Below are positions 19,578 through 28,501 of a stretch of 64,000 nt of DNA, piece by piece. The stretch's first letter is position 1. Every line of letters starts with the position of its first letter. The position numbers were made by a program, and so were the translations under genes. The DNA comes from Prochlorococcus sp. AG-409-B05 (GTDB lineage Bacteria > Cyanobacteriota > Cyanobacteriia > PCC-6307 > Cyanobiaceae), in contig QCJK01000002.1 in NCBI GenBank assembly GCA_003216075.1, positions 62,001 through 126,000 on the forward strand, written 5' to 3'. A model generated the notes under the pieces. It was not told the DNA's origin. It searched no databases and saw only the letters and a list, made by a program, of their open reading frames with translations.

Positions 19578-20683
19578 TGTTGGTATATCTTTGTTTGAGC
19601 TCCCACGGATTTGGCCATGCTGCTAGGCAAGCTGCTGTTTTCAATGAACTTCATAAACTTCAGCCAGATTGGCGTCTAGTTGTTAGTTCTATTGTAGATA
19701 TAAACTTTCTTTCTTTAGTTTTCAAAGGAATACCTATTGAATATCGTCGAGTTGAATGGGATATTGGCGTTGTGCAGAAAAATGCATTAGATATTGATTT
19801 TTTAGCAACACTACGTAGATTAGAACATATTGAAAAAGTATTACCTACTATAATAAAGTCAGAGGCGAAGTGGATAAAATCACAAGACTTACCTACAATT
19901 ATAATAGGAGATATTCCACCTTCAGCTTCTCAATTAGCTTTAGAAGTTGATTGTGATTTGGTATGGATGGGAAATTTTGGTTGGGATGATATATATGCTG
20001 ACATGGGCTCGCTTTTTAGGAAATTTACACAAATATATAGAGAGAACTATTCTAAGGGTAAATTCCTTTTAAGATGCCCTTTTTCCTTAAAAATGGAGTG
20101 GAATCTTCCTGAAACTTCATTAGGACTGGTTGCAGCCAAACCAAATCCAATTCCAGTCTATTTTGAAGCAAAATTAAGAGCTCATACTGGTCCTATTGTT
20201 CTTATAGGTTTTGGTGGTTTTGGATTGGATATTCCTTTAAATTTATATGAGAATTGGCCTAATCATCTTTTCATATTGCCTGATGTCAACAATATTAAAG
20301 GATCATCTTTCAATACAATTATAAATAATACCATTTATTTACCTAATGATATTAGAACGTTAGATATTCTTCCTTACTGTTCTAGATTTATAGGTAAGCC
20401 AGGCTTTAGTAGCTTTTGTGAAGCATTAAGTCAGAGGGTTGGTCTACATGTAATTAGTAGAGAGAATTTTGCTGAGGTTAGGGTACTAATGGAAGGCTTA
20501 AAATCTTATGGACATCATCTTATTCTAGATAGAACTAATTTGGAGAATGGTGATTGGAAACTAGATCAAAGTTTAGAATCACCTTCAAAGAATGTTCTTT
20601 TGAATGATGGAGCAATAACAGCAGCAAAATCAATAATCAATATATTTATAACTAATAGAAAAAATAACTTTGTGTGTGATTAA
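19577..20683 (+). CDS. GT-B-like glycosyltransferase family protein
   Basis: A 368-residue protein opening with LVYLCLSSHGFGHAARQAAVF, the glycine-rich nucleotide-sugar fold start seen in UDP-GlcNAc-transferase-like proteins and in the N-terminal part of plant arabinokinases. A second segment, IVLIGFGGFG near residue 213, and IGKPGFSSFCEALSQRVG near residue 273 complete the GT-B pattern (G-K-x-G near the donor site). The acceptor is unknown. It starts in the stop codon of the metallophosphoesterase (TAATG), so the two are translationally coupled and may act in one pathway. Confidence 0.7.
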   Translation: MLVYLCLSSHGFGHAARQAAVFNELHKLQPDWRLVVSSIVDINFLSLVFKGIPIEYRRVEWDIGVVQKNALDIDFLATLRRLEHIEKVLPTIIKSEAKWIKSQDLPTIIIGDIPPSASQLALEVDCDLVWMGNFGWDDIYADMGSLFRKFTQIYRENYSKGKFLLRCPFSLKMEWNLPETSLGLVAAKPNPIPVYFEAKLRAHTGPIVLIGFGGFGLDIPLNLYENWPNHLFILPDVNNIKGSSFNTIINNTIYLPNDIRTLDILPYCSRFIGKPGFSSFCEALSQRVGLHVISRENFAEVRVLMEGLKSYGHHLILDRTNLENGDWKLDQSLESPSKNVLLNDGAITAAKSIINIFITNRKNNFVCD

Positions 20684-20685
20684 TT

Positions 20686-21480
20686 TTAATTATCTCCCTT
20701 GCCCATAGTTGTTTTTGCTAGTAAATAGCCTATTAGTATAGAAACTAGAAAACTAATACCATTCCTAAAAAGAGGTAGTAATTCTGTTGTTCTTGTAATT
20801 ATCGGAGCGATTCCAAATACCCCAAAGAGCATTACCCATAGAGGTGATAGTAAAAAGAACCATCCCCAAGCAATTATTTGTCCATTCTTTCTTGGAAATG
20901 CTGCAATGCCAGCTATTAATCCACCTAAAGTAGACGTAGTCAATGTCCATAACCATTGCTCTTTTGGAAGACCAGGAACCACTTGGCATCCACCTCTATC
21001 TAAACAAGTTTCAACTGCAGATATTGCACCAAGGATTGCTCCATCCTCACCATAGTCTTTTACATAGTATTGATTACCATATCGTGTTTGTAGTTCAACC
21101 CAGAAAAGACGAGGCATAAGTGCAAAATATGCATCGCCAACGTTGAAATTAAGTAGATTACCTCCTCTTGGGTCTGCCACGATTAAAAGACTACTCTCAT
21201 CAAGATCCCAGTATTTCCTTACAGCTAAACCTGGAGTCTTGTCAAATTGTGATAAGACTCTGATCTTCCAACCCGTTTCTTTTTCATAATCTGTTAGAGA
21301 TTTCTCTAATGATTCTCTTTGATAGTCAGTCAGCGTTCTCGCTAAATCAAGAATTGGTGTTTGATAATTTGGTAATAAGTCAGGATTGTCGTAAGCATAT
21401 GTTGCTTGACCGCAAGAACAGAGGAGAATTATTAGGGAGGCAAGGCTCGGTAAAGCTCTTTTCCAGAGTTTGTATCCCAT
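20686..21480 (-). CDS. TPM domain protein, TLP18.3/Psb32-like
   Basis: About 264 residues when started at the ATG at 21478-21480 (MGYKLWKRALPS). A signal peptide ends near the cysteine-containing CSCGQATYAYDNPDLLP. The TPM domain follows with LDLARTLTDYQRESL, TGWKIRVLSQFDKTPG, LLIVADPRGGNLLNFNVGD and the CLDRGGCQVVPGLP segment, and the C-terminus has two or three membrane helices. This matches the thylakoid-lumen TLP18.3/Psb32 family involved in photosystem II repair. A 39-base N-terminal extension is possible but would overlap the divergent MidA-like start. Confidence 0.8.
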   Translation of the reverse strand: MGYKLWKRALPSLASLIILLCSCGQATYAYDNPDLLPNYQTPILDLARTLTDYQRESLEKSLTDYEKETGWKIRVLSQFDKTPGLAVRKYWDLDESSLLIVADPRGGNLLNFNVGDAYFALMPRLFWVELQTRYGNQYYVKDYGEDGAILGAISAVETCLDRGGCQVVPGLPKEQWLWTLTTSTLGGLIAGIAAFPRKNGQIIAWGWFFLLSPLWVMLFGVFGIAPIITRTTELLPLFRNGISFLVSILIGYLLAKTTMGKGDN

Positions 21481-21509
21481 GAGGATTTTTGTTCTTTGTA
21501 TTATTTGAG

Positions 21510-22718
21510 ATGTATACATTATCTGGATCGTGCCCCAAATGGCTGGAACAACGAATTAATGCCGCAGGAGGAATCATTAGTTTTCATAACTATATGGAAA
21601 TTGCATTGAATGATCCAGATCATGGTGCATATGCAAAAGGTCACCTCAGAATAGGCAGAGAAGGTGATTTTGTTACCTCTCCATCCTTAGGTTCAGATTT
21701 TGCACAACTGTTGTCGGTGCAAATTATTGATTGGTTACATCAATTGGATCAGTTAAACGTCCAAGGTCTTCCATTATCTTTTGTTGACATAGGCCCTGGA
21801 GAAGGAGATCTGGTAATTGATCTTATCTCAGCTATTGATGCTGCCTCCCCTGAGTTGCTTTCAAAGCTCCAATTTATATTAGTAGAAGTAAATGAAGGGA
21901 TGGAAAGGAAACAACGTCGCAAATTAAAGGATGTTAAAAAGATCCCTATATATTGGAGGACATTAGAAGAACTTTCCTTAAATCCAGTTTATGGTATTTT
22001 ATTTGCACATGAAATACTAGATGCCTTACCTGTTGAACGAATTGTTTATTTTAAAGAAAAACTTTACAGACAAGGAATTAAACTTATTAAAGACAAAGAT
22101 AAATCAACAATTGTTTCCACAACCCTACCTCTTACCCAATGTATTTCTAATTCTATTAATGATATAGCTAATGAATTACAATTAGAAATACCACTGGATG
22201 AACTCAGCGATGGGTGGAATAGTGAATGGCATATAGAACTTTTTCCATGGTTTAAGAAAGTATTTAACTCCTTGATCCAAGGCCCATTGCTTATTATTGA
22301 TTATGCATTGGAATTCAGAAGATATTACAATAATAAAAGAAATTCGGGAACTATCATTGGATATAAAGAACAAAATGTCACTAGTAATATTTTAAACGAT
22401 GTAGGATATATGGATATTACTTCTCATCTTTGCATAGAGACTTTGTACAATTTTGCAATAAAAAGTGGTTGGCATTTAATCGGAGAGTGTAGACAGGGTC
22501 AGGCTCTATTATCTTTAGGTTTGGCTCAGCGCTTACACTCTTTACAACATTTACCAAGTAATGAGTTGAAAATTGCATTAGAAAGGAGAGAAGCCTTACT
22601 TAGACTTGTTGATCCAACTACCCTTGGAGATTTCAGATGGATAGCCTTTCAGAAAAATAATACCTTTAATGATAATCTTAATCTAAGAAATCTTTTTTTA
22701 GAAGAGCCTATTGTTTGA
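21510..22718 (+). CDS. MidA/NDUFAF7-like SAM-dependent methyltransferase (DUF185)
   Basis: About 402 residues. The family blocks GGIISFHNYMEIALNDPDHGAYAKG near residue 21, GDFVTSPSLGSDFAQLL, VDIGPGEGDLVIDLI (SAM motif I) and FAHEILDALPVERI are all present. In mitochondria the homologue NDUFAF7 methylates an arginine of a complex I subunit, so a role with NDH-1 is plausible here. The ATG at 21510 is used; a TTG at 21489 is upstream. Its end overlaps the convergent aroB by 11 bases. Confidence 0.85.
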   Translation: MYTLSGSCPKWLEQRINAAGGIISFHNYMEIALNDPDHGAYAKGHLRIGREGDFVTSPSLGSDFAQLLSVQIIDWLHQLDQLNVQGLPLSFVDIGPGEGDLVIDLISAIDAASPELLSKLQFILVEVNEGMERKQRRKLKDVKKIPIYWRTLEELSLNPVYGILFAHEILDALPVERIVYFKEKLYRQGIKLIKDKDKSTIVSTTLPLTQCISNSINDIANELQLEIPLDELSDGWNSEWHIELFPWFKKVFNSLIQGPLLIIDYALEFRRYYNNKRNSGTIIGYKEQNVTSNILNDVGYMDITSHLCIETLYNFAIKSGWHLIGECRQGQALLSLGLAQRLHSLQHLPSNELKIALERREALLRLVDPTTLGDFRWIAFQKNNTFNDNLNLRNLFLEEPIV

Positions 22719-23814
22719 TTTTTGAGAGACAGTACTTTATTTCTTCTGAATTGATATCATCGCGGATTTCAACATTACCAATTTCTTTAGGAATTACGAA
22801 TCGAATCTTACCATCTCTAACTTTTTTATCTGCTTTCAAACTATCAAATACATCTTCAAATTTTAATCCTGGCCATTGAGTAGGTAATCCTGCCTTGTTT
22901 AATAATTCTTTTTGTCTAATTTTGTTCTCTATGCTCAAGCATTTGAGATTTACAGCTAGTTCTCCAACTGCCACCATTCCCATAGCCACAGCTTCGCCAT
23001 GAAGCCATTTTCCATAGCCACAAAGAGTCTCGATTACGTGTCCAAATGTATGCCCATAGTTTAGGATTGCTCTTATTCCATTCTCTTTTTCGTCTAAGCT
23101 AACGATCTTGGCTTTTGCTTTTACAGAGTGCCAAATGATTTTTTCGATGAGAAATGGCTCAAGAGTTGATACATTTAGAGTTGGTAGATCTTCTAATAAT
23201 TTAAAAAGTTCAACATCTCCAATCACTCCATATTTAATAACTTCAGCCATCCCTGCCTTTAATTCCCTTTCGGGAAGTGTTGTTAATGTTTTTTGATCAA
23301 TCAATACAAGTTTTGGTTGATGAAAAGCACCTATTAGGTTTTTACCCTTTGGATGGTTTACTCCTGTTTTCCCCCCAACAGATGCGTCCACCATTGCCAA
23401 CAATGTTGTTGGTACTTGAACAAATGAGACTCCTCTTAACCATGTAGCTGCAGCAAATCCAGTCATATCACCTATCACTCCGCCACCTAATGCCAACATT
23501 AAAGACCCTCTTTCGAGCTTCGCTGAATAGGCAGCATTGTATATAAGGGATATGGTATCTAGATTTTTTTGATCTTCTCCGGCCTGAATGATCAGGAGTT
23601 TTGGGTCATAATCGCACTCACGAAGACTCCTAAGCACTATCTCTGCATATGGACCAGCCACATCAGAGTTGGTGACAACTAAAATTTTGGTTTGTTTTTT
23701 AAAACCAACTTCTATAAGCTCTTTGCCAACCGCCTCTATTCCTGCTCCGCCAATAATGACTTGATAAGGTTGTTCTTCAAGCGGAATGTCAATCCTGAGA
23801 TTTGGCCTGTTCAT
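22708..23814 (-). CDS. aroB: 3-dehydroquinate synthase
   Basis: A 368-residue NAD- and metal-dependent enzyme, second step of the shikimate pathway. Key blocks are AGEDQKNLDTI near residue 97, LALGGGVIGDMTGFAAATWLRG, QVPTTLLAMVDASVGGKTGVNHP, MAEVIKYGVIGD and the metal ligand segment NYGHTFGHVIET near residue 253, with WLHGEAVAMGM. It faces purK across a 319-base intergenic region and its 3' end overlaps the MidA-like gene by 11 bases. Confidence 0.96.
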   Translation of the reverse strand: MNRPNLRIDIPLEEQPYQVIIGGAGIEAVGKELIEVGFKKQTKILVVTNSDVAGPYAEIVLRSLRECDYDPKLLIIQAGEDQKNLDTISLIYNAAYSAKLERGSLMLALGGGVIGDMTGFAAATWLRGVSFVQVPTTLLAMVDASVGGKTGVNHPKGKNLIGAFHQPKLVLIDQKTLTTLPERELKAGMAEVIKYGVIGDVELFKLLEDLPTLNVSTLEPFLIEKIIWHSVKAKAKIVSLDEKENGIRAILNYGHTFGHVIETLCGYGKWLHGEAVAMGMVAVGELAVNLKCLSIENKIRQKELLNKAGLPTQWPGLKFEDVFDSLKADKKVRDGKIRFVIPKEIGNVEIRDDINSEEIKYCLSKIKQ

Positions 23815-24133
23815 AAAATAAGGTTGATAGCTCTAGTTGGATACTTACTTTGCTTTGTTTAGTCTATGCGCAAAGTTGGGTTAGCATTCTTAGTGGGAAT
23901 TATTGTTTAATCTTATTCTAGCTAATTATTATTCATTGTATTATGTTATCATTTGAATATTGTTTTATTTAATCTAATTTAACTAATTTTAATACGAGTA
24001 GCCCTAGAAGGGTGGAATATATATTTCTGTCCTCAAATATATGTACTAAAATTTTTTCTATCTAGAAATTCAACTAAAATGGATATTTGCCCTAATATGA
24101 CATGTATGAAAGACTAAAATTAGTTAATTCATT
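23815..24133. other. Intergenic region between divergent aroB and purK
   Basis: 319 AT-rich bases hold no credible open frame. It should contain both promoters; TATGAAAGACTAAAAT-like sequence just before purK could include a -10 element. A short GC island, GCCCTAGAAGGGTGG around 24001, can form a small hairpin. Nothing else was recognised. Confidence 0.4.
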
Positions 24134-25339
24134 ATGAGCCTTTCTGCTAAAGCAAGTATTGATAGTTCGCAAGCCTTTATAGGTGTGATCGGGGGAGGAC
24201 AACTTGCGCTGATGTTGGTAGAGGCTGCCAAAGTACAAAATAAGGATGTTGTTGTTCAGACTTCATCCACTCAAGACCCAGCTGCAATGCTGGCAAGTCA
24301 TGTAGTCCTTTCTGATCCATATCGGATTGAAGGCACAGAAAAATTACTTAACTATTGCTCTCATGTTACTTTTGAGAATGAATGGGTTGATACAAACAAC
24401 CTCAAGAATTTGGAACCTAAGGGCGTAAAATTCTTCCCATCATTAACCTCTTTGGAACCATTAGTAAATAAAATATCTCAACGACAACTTCTTGATAAAC
24501 TAAATATACCAGGACCAAAATGGTTATGTTTATCATCAGATCTAATTTCAACTTCAAAACTCCCCTTAGGATGGAAATTCCCAATAATGGCAAAATCTGC
24601 TGTCGGAGGTTATGACGGCAAAGGCAATAAAGTAATTAGTGATTATTTTGACTTGAGTAACTTTTATCAATCTGTTAATAGAGATGAATGGTTGATTGAG
24701 TCCTGGGTTAATTATGAAAAAGAACTGGCACTTGTTGCATCAAGAGATAAAAATGGAATTGTTAGAACATTTCCTTTAGTCGAAACCTCACAACACAATC
24801 GGATATGTAATTGGGTTATTGCACCAGCCAACATTGATCATCAAACTGAAAGAATGACTTATAATATTGCATCTTCATTATTGAGGGAACTTAACTACGT
24901 AGGTGTAATAGCAATAGAATTCTTTTATGGGCCAAATGGTTTACTTGTAAACGAAATTGCACCACGAACTCATAATTCAGCACATTATACGATTGAGGCA
25001 TGTAAAAGTAGTCAATTTGATCACCAAATATCAATTGTATCTGGAACAGATGTACCGTCTTCAGACTTATCTGTACCCGGTGCTTTAATGGTTAATTTGT
25101 TGGGTTTGTCCGATCAGAAAATCTTTATAACAATTGAAGAAAGATTAGCCAAACTTAACGAATGTAACGATTTTTATGTCCATTGGTATAACAAAAATGA
25201 GGAGAAACCAGGACGAAAACTTGGTCATGTGACAGTACTTCTAAGTGGAACTGATGATTCATCGAGAAGAGCTGAAGCTTCAAGTGCACTTGAGAAAATC
25301 CGAGCGATATGGCCCATGGATTGTTCCCACATCGATTAA
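24134..25339 (+). CDS. purK: 5-(carboxyamino)imidazole ribonucleotide synthase
   Basis: A 401-residue ATP-grasp enzyme of purine synthesis, which carboxylates AIR. The opening IGVIGGGQLALMLVEAA at residue 16, the QRQLLDKLNIPGPKW segment, the glycine-rich AKSAVGGYDGKGN loop and the magnesium-binding NEIAPRTHNSAHYTIEAC block are diagnostic. It is followed immediately by the 6S RNA gene. Purine genes directly upstream of 6S RNA are known from cyanobacteria and enterobacteria alike, which supports the RNA call. Confidence 0.95.
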   Translation: MSLSAKASIDSSQAFIGVIGGGQLALMLVEAAKVQNKDVVVQTSSTQDPAAMLASHVVLSDPYRIEGTEKLLNYCSHVTFENEWVDTNNLKNLEPKGVKFFPSLTSLEPLVNKISQRQLLDKLNIPGPKWLCLSSDLISTSKLPLGWKFPIMAKSAVGGYDGKGNKVISDYFDLSNFYQSVNRDEWLIESWVNYEKELALVASRDKNGIVRTFPLVETSQHNRICNWVIAPANIDHQTERMTYNIASSLLRELNYVGVIAIEFFYGPNGLLVNEIAPRTHNSAHYTIEACKSSQFDHQISIVSGTDVPSSDLSVPGALMVNLLGLSDQKIFITIEERLAKLNECNDFYVHWYNKNEEKPGRKLGHVTVLLSGTDDSSRRAEASSALEKIRAIWPMDCSHID

Positions 25340-25344
25340 ATTGG

Positions 25345-25526
25345 GATATGACTCCCTTGTTGGTGTCGGCCTTATCCTAGTGCTCTGATCTGACTCTCTT
25401 TCGATTTGGGGAAACTGTCGTGACGGTAACGTATACCAGCAATTTAGCTGGAAACGAAGCCCCACTTTGATTCCTCTTCTGGTTCTTCCAGGTCGATGCT
25501 ACTGGGGCTGCACGGCAAGGTGGTTC
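25345..25526 (+). ncRNA. ssaA: 6S RNA
   Basis: Identified from its place after purK and a hand-built fold. From the outside inward, CCTTG 25355-25359 pairs with CAAGG 25516-25520, GTG(T)CGGCC 25363-25371 with GGCTGCAC 25506-25513, CCTAGT 25376-25381 with ACTGGG 25501-25506, GATCTG 25387-25392 with CAGGTC 25489-25494. Then comes an unpaired pyrimidine-rich region that would be the central bubble, TGGGG 25407-25411 with CCCCA 25460-25464, and the apical hairpin CCAGC/GCTGG 25436-25451. A long rod with a central bubble mimicking an open promoter is the 6S design; it binds RNA polymerase. The exact 5' and 3' ends are estimates. Confidence 0.8.
25480..25524 (+). repeat. Left attachment core (attL) in the 3' end of the 6S RNA gene
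   Basis: This 45-base segment recurs at 28890-28934 in the same orientation with one mismatch (C at 25485, T at 28895). It covers the 3' strand of the 6S closing stem. Here it is joined to the complete 5' part of the gene, so the 6S RNA remains whole after integration. Confidence 0.8.
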
Positions 25527-25539
25527 GCTAGGCGTAACT

Positions 25540-25572
25540 GACTGCACCACAAGGGCTCTGCTCGGTGCAGTC
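25540..25572 (+). other. Hairpin downstream of the 6S RNA
   Basis: A perfect 9-bp stem pairs GACTGCACC (25540-25548) with GGTGCAGTC (25564-25572) around a 15-base loop. A related but differently paired sequence follows the second copy of the 6S 3' end at 28935-28986. It has no T tract of its own and may protect or help process the 6S 3' end. Confidence 0.5.
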
Positions 25573-25587
25573 GGGTCTAGTTTTCAG

Positions 25588-25600
25588 GGTGGTCCTACCA
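25588..25600 (+). repeat. Left 13-bp arm-type repeat of the element
   Basis: The 13-mer GGTGGTCCTACCA occurs here and at 28823-28835 in the same orientation. It sits 63 bases inside the left core, and the other copy sits 54 bases inside the right core. In a circular form the two copies would flank the joined core, as arm-binding sites of tyrosine recombinases do. Confidence 0.55.
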
Positions 25601-25625
25601 AGGTGCCTTAACGGGTATTTTTTTT
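25600..25625 (+). terminator. Probable terminator after the 6S RNA region
   Basis: AAGGTGCC (25600-25607) can pair with GGTATTTT (25614-25621) through eight pairs including three G-U pairs, with a 6-base loop and a run of T. It would end transcription coming from purK and the 6S RNA gene. Confidence 0.5.
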
Positions 25626-25652
25626 GCTGCTTCGTTTGAAGTTAATCATTTG

Positions 25653-25982
25653 TTAACCATCACCCCAATGTGATTTTTCATGGAGATCTTTAAATTGAGC
25701 ACCAGCCCATTCAATAAAGTCATATTCATCTAAAAATTCCTTTGCACCTACAAAAGACATCCTCCTTACATACAAGGCCATCATCGGCTCTGTAAAAGTA
25801 TTTATAGAGGATTCTTTCTCATCAACGTATTCCCATTTTTCATTGTTGTAGAAGTCTGGATTCGAAGGTATGAATCTTTTAGGGACATATAAAGGTCCTA
25901 CATGTTTAGAATCTTGATAGAGTAATTTTCCGTCGCCATGACGGTCATAAATAATCACTTCATCATTGTCATCATCTTTCAT
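25653..25982 (-). CDS. Hypothetical protein, element cargo
   Basis: A 109-residue acidic soluble protein with no family I recognise. It has an Asp-rich start, a central VGPLYVPKRFIPSNPDFYNN stretch and a helical, aromatic C-terminus (KEFLDEYDFIEWAGAQF). No signal peptide, membrane helix or metal motif is visible. It lies just inside the left end of the integrative element and reads toward that end. Confidence 0.5.
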   Translation of the reverse strand: MKDDDNDEVIIYDRHGDGKLLYQDSKHVGPLYVPKRFIPSNPDFYNNEKWEYVDEKESSINTFTEPMMALYVRRMSFVGAKEFLDEYDFIEWAGAQFKDLHEKSHWGDG

Positions 25983-26512
25983 AACTTTTAGAAATTCTTG
26001 AGTTCTTTTGAATATGAAAAATAAAAGTCAAATTTACACTAAATTCCATAACCTTGGGGTTCTCTCAGGACCTTCAGAACAAGAAGACAAAATGGAGATT
26101 TTGTAGCTCTTCTAGATACTTTTGGTCTCTATAAGATGACAAACATCAAGGCTGAGAGATCATTTTACAAACATAATTCAGCACATATTTTGGAGTGTAC
26201 TTCTCTCCGTTAGTCTCAAACTGATGCGATGGAACGGAAGATTATCAAAATCTTAAACGCGCTACAGTTTTATGGGGATGTTTTCTTGAAATGATATTTG
26301 ATAATGCTCGATTTTGTTCCAGTCTTGGCTAGGGGGACTATCGTTTTTATTTACGGGCATCGCGGTGCCGTCCGTCTAAATTAATAACAAAGAATTCCTC
26401 CTGGGAGGATTAAAGATCATAGGAGGGCTGTACACTAAATAGAGAATAGATACAAAATAAGCAAAAACAGAAATGTTGTATTAAAATATAAAAAAAAATG
26501 TACTAAAATAAT
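25983..26512. other. Intergenic region inside the element, with two GC-rich hairpins
   Basis: 530 bases without a convincing gene. Two compact inverted repeats stand out against AT-rich surroundings: ACGGGCA/TGCCGT (26353-26371, one bulged G, loop TCGCGG) and a perfect TCCTCC-TG-GGAGGA palindrome (26396-26409). A 31-codon frame near 26012 (MKNKSQIYTKFHN...) and a minus-strand fragment reading NGEKYTPKYVLNYV near 26165-26230 may be gene remnants. The end nearest 26500 is A-rich, like a promoter region for the TPR gene. Confidence 0.35.
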
Positions 26513-28309
26513 ATGGTTAGACAAAGAAATCTTGGTATGGAGCAAAACTTAAAAAAAACTTCTAATTCTTATCAGGAAAAACTGATTTCCCTGGCATTTC
26601 AGTTTCAGATCGATGGAAATATTTCAGAAGCTATAAAGTATTATCAAATATTTTTGAGTGAAGGATTTAATGATCCAAGAGTTTTTTCTAATTATGGAGG
26701 GCTATGTCAACAAATAGGTCTAACTCAAAAGGCTATAAGTCTCTATTATCAATCTATAAAACTATACCCCAATAATGCTATTGCATATTGCAACCTTGGA
26801 ATAATTTTAAAAACGCCAGAAAGCCTTAAAAAAGCAGAGTTATTTACACGGAAAGCAATTACATTAAAACCTGATTTCATAGAAGCGCACACAAATTTAG
26901 GATTAATATTATTAAGCCAAGGCAAACTAGAAGAAGCAGAGGTCTCTTTTCGAAAAACAATTGAACTAAAACCTGACTACGCAAATGGAAATTGCAACTT
27001 AGGTGGTTTACTAATAGAACAAGGGAAACCAAAGGAAGCAGAACTATTTATTCGTAAAGCAATTGAGTTGAATCCAAACGATGTAAATGCAGTTGCTAAT
27101 TTGGGCTTAATATTATTGGACCAAGGAAAACTTGAAGATGCAGAATCCTATAGTCGTAAAGCAATTAACTTAAAACCAGACTATGCAAATGCGTATGCTA
27201 ATTTAGCAGGGGTCTTAAAAAGCCTAGGTAAGCTAGATGAAGCAAGATTATCAATTTTAAAGGCTATTGAACTTGAGCCAGAATTTGCTAGGGCCTACTA
27301 CATACTTTCTACCCTAAAGTTCTATGATAAAATAGTCAAGTGGAAAGAAAGTTTATTCTCAGAAAACATATTTCAAAATCAGACAGAAAAAGATAAAGTT
27401 GATATTTATTTCGCAAGAGCAAACTTACTTCATAGGGACAAAAGATATAAAATGAGTTCACATTATCTTCAACTGGGTAATCAACTAAAGCTGAAAATCA
27501 ATCCTTCAAATGCTGAATATCTGATAAGAACGTCTAGGGAATTACTTCATGAAACGACCGAAGTAAATACAAAGAAATCTGATTGTTTGGATAATACTGA
27601 ACATATTTTTATTGTTGGAATGCTAAGAAGTGGGTCAACACTCCTAGAATCTATAATTAGTATGAACCCCGAAGTAGCAGATTTAGGTGAAGTTAATATT
27701 TTCGAAGATTCATTGAATGTTTGGAGAGAGCAAATCAAAAAGGGAAATCGTTTAGATCTTAGTGGAATATATTCAGGGAAGATAGCGAGCCTCACAAACG
27801 ATGCAAAAAAAATTACTACCAATAAATTTTTACCTAATTATCAATACACAGGCATAATAACCACACAAATACCTAATTCAAGAATTATACATTGTCACAG
27901 AAATCCCCTGGATAATATTCTTTCAATATACAGGGCACATTTTGCGATAGGGAACCTATATTCCTCGTCGTTAGTTGATTGTACAAATGTTTATATCAAT
28001 CAAGATGAAATAATGTCTGAATATTATAATCGTTATCCCACATCTATATATTCATTAAATTATGATCTCTTAGTTACTAATCCGAATAAAGAAATTAAAT
28101 CATTGATATCTTGGTTAGGTTGGGATTGGGACGATAAATATTTACTCCCACATCTAAATCCTCGAGCAGTTTCAACAGCTAGTAATGTTCAAGTGCGTTA
28201 TCCAATAAATATCAATTCAGTTGGGGGATGGATTAATTATAAGGACATGCTTCAACCAGCAATTGACATTCTTGCTGACAATTGCAAATATTCTTATCTA
28301 AATCTCTAA
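26513..28309 (+). CDS. TPR repeat-sulfotransferase fusion protein
   Basis: A 598-residue protein, the main cargo of the element. Residues 20-260 are tetratricopeptide repeats, including three near-identical 34-residue units (NLGLILLSQGKLEEAEVSFRK-type). Residues 360-590 are a sulfotransferase domain: the 5'-phosphosulfate loop is IFIVGMLRSGSTLLES and the 3'-phosphate loop is SRIIHCHRNPLDNILSIYR, so PAPS is the expected donor. Prochlorococcus islands often carry such TPR-sulfotransferases, thought to modify cell-surface glycans or peptides; the target here is unknown. The C-terminal SVGGWINYKDMLQP fits the family's end. Confidence 0.85.
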   Translation: MVRQRNLGMEQNLKKTSNSYQEKLISLAFQFQIDGNISEAIKYYQIFLSEGFNDPRVFSNYGGLCQQIGLTQKAISLYYQSIKLYPNNAIAYCNLGIILKTPESLKKAELFTRKAITLKPDFIEAHTNLGLILLSQGKLEEAEVSFRKTIELKPDYANGNCNLGGLLIEQGKPKEAELFIRKAIELNPNDVNAVANLGLILLDQGKLEDAESYSRKAINLKPDYANAYANLAGVLKSLGKLDEARLSILKAIELEPEFARAYYILSTLKFYDKIVKWKESLFSENIFQNQTEKDKVDIYFARANLLHRDKRYKMSSHYLQLGNQLKLKINPSNAEYLIRTSRELLHETTEVNTKKSDCLDNTEHIFIVGMLRSGSTLLESIISMNPEVADLGEVNIFEDSLNVWREQIKKGNRLDLSGIYSGKIASLTNDAKKITTNKFLPNYQYTGIITTQIPNSRIIHCHRNPLDNILSIYRAHFAIGNLYSSSLVDCTNVYINQDEIMSEYYNRYPTSIYSLNYDLLVTNPNKEIKSLISWLGWDWDDKYLLPHLNPRAVSTASNVQVRYPININSVGGWINYKDMLQPAIDILADNCKYSYLNL

Positions 28310-28501
28310 TCCCTCCTCCAGCAGTGGTATTGACCTGGGAGTTAGTGATATCCCTGCAAGGGATCTATTGGAGACTTTGTAGGATAAACTTAGAGAAATT
28401 GTATAATGTTTGACTAGGGGCATGACAATTTAGTTCTCAATATTCATAATTGATTGTTACGAAAACTATCTGCGGGTATAATGGGTTACCTGTTTTGTGA
28501 T

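Noticed and set aside
22708-22718. Possible assembly error at the overlapping ends of the MidA-like gene and aroB
   Set aside because: Both proteins have normal lengths and intact C-termini; an 11-base convergent overlap is common in compact genomes.
25345-25620. tmRNA (ssrA) as identity for the structured RNA after purK
   Set aside because: No tag-peptide reading frame and no tRNA-like end were found. The long rod with central bubble and the purK neighbour fit 6S RNA.
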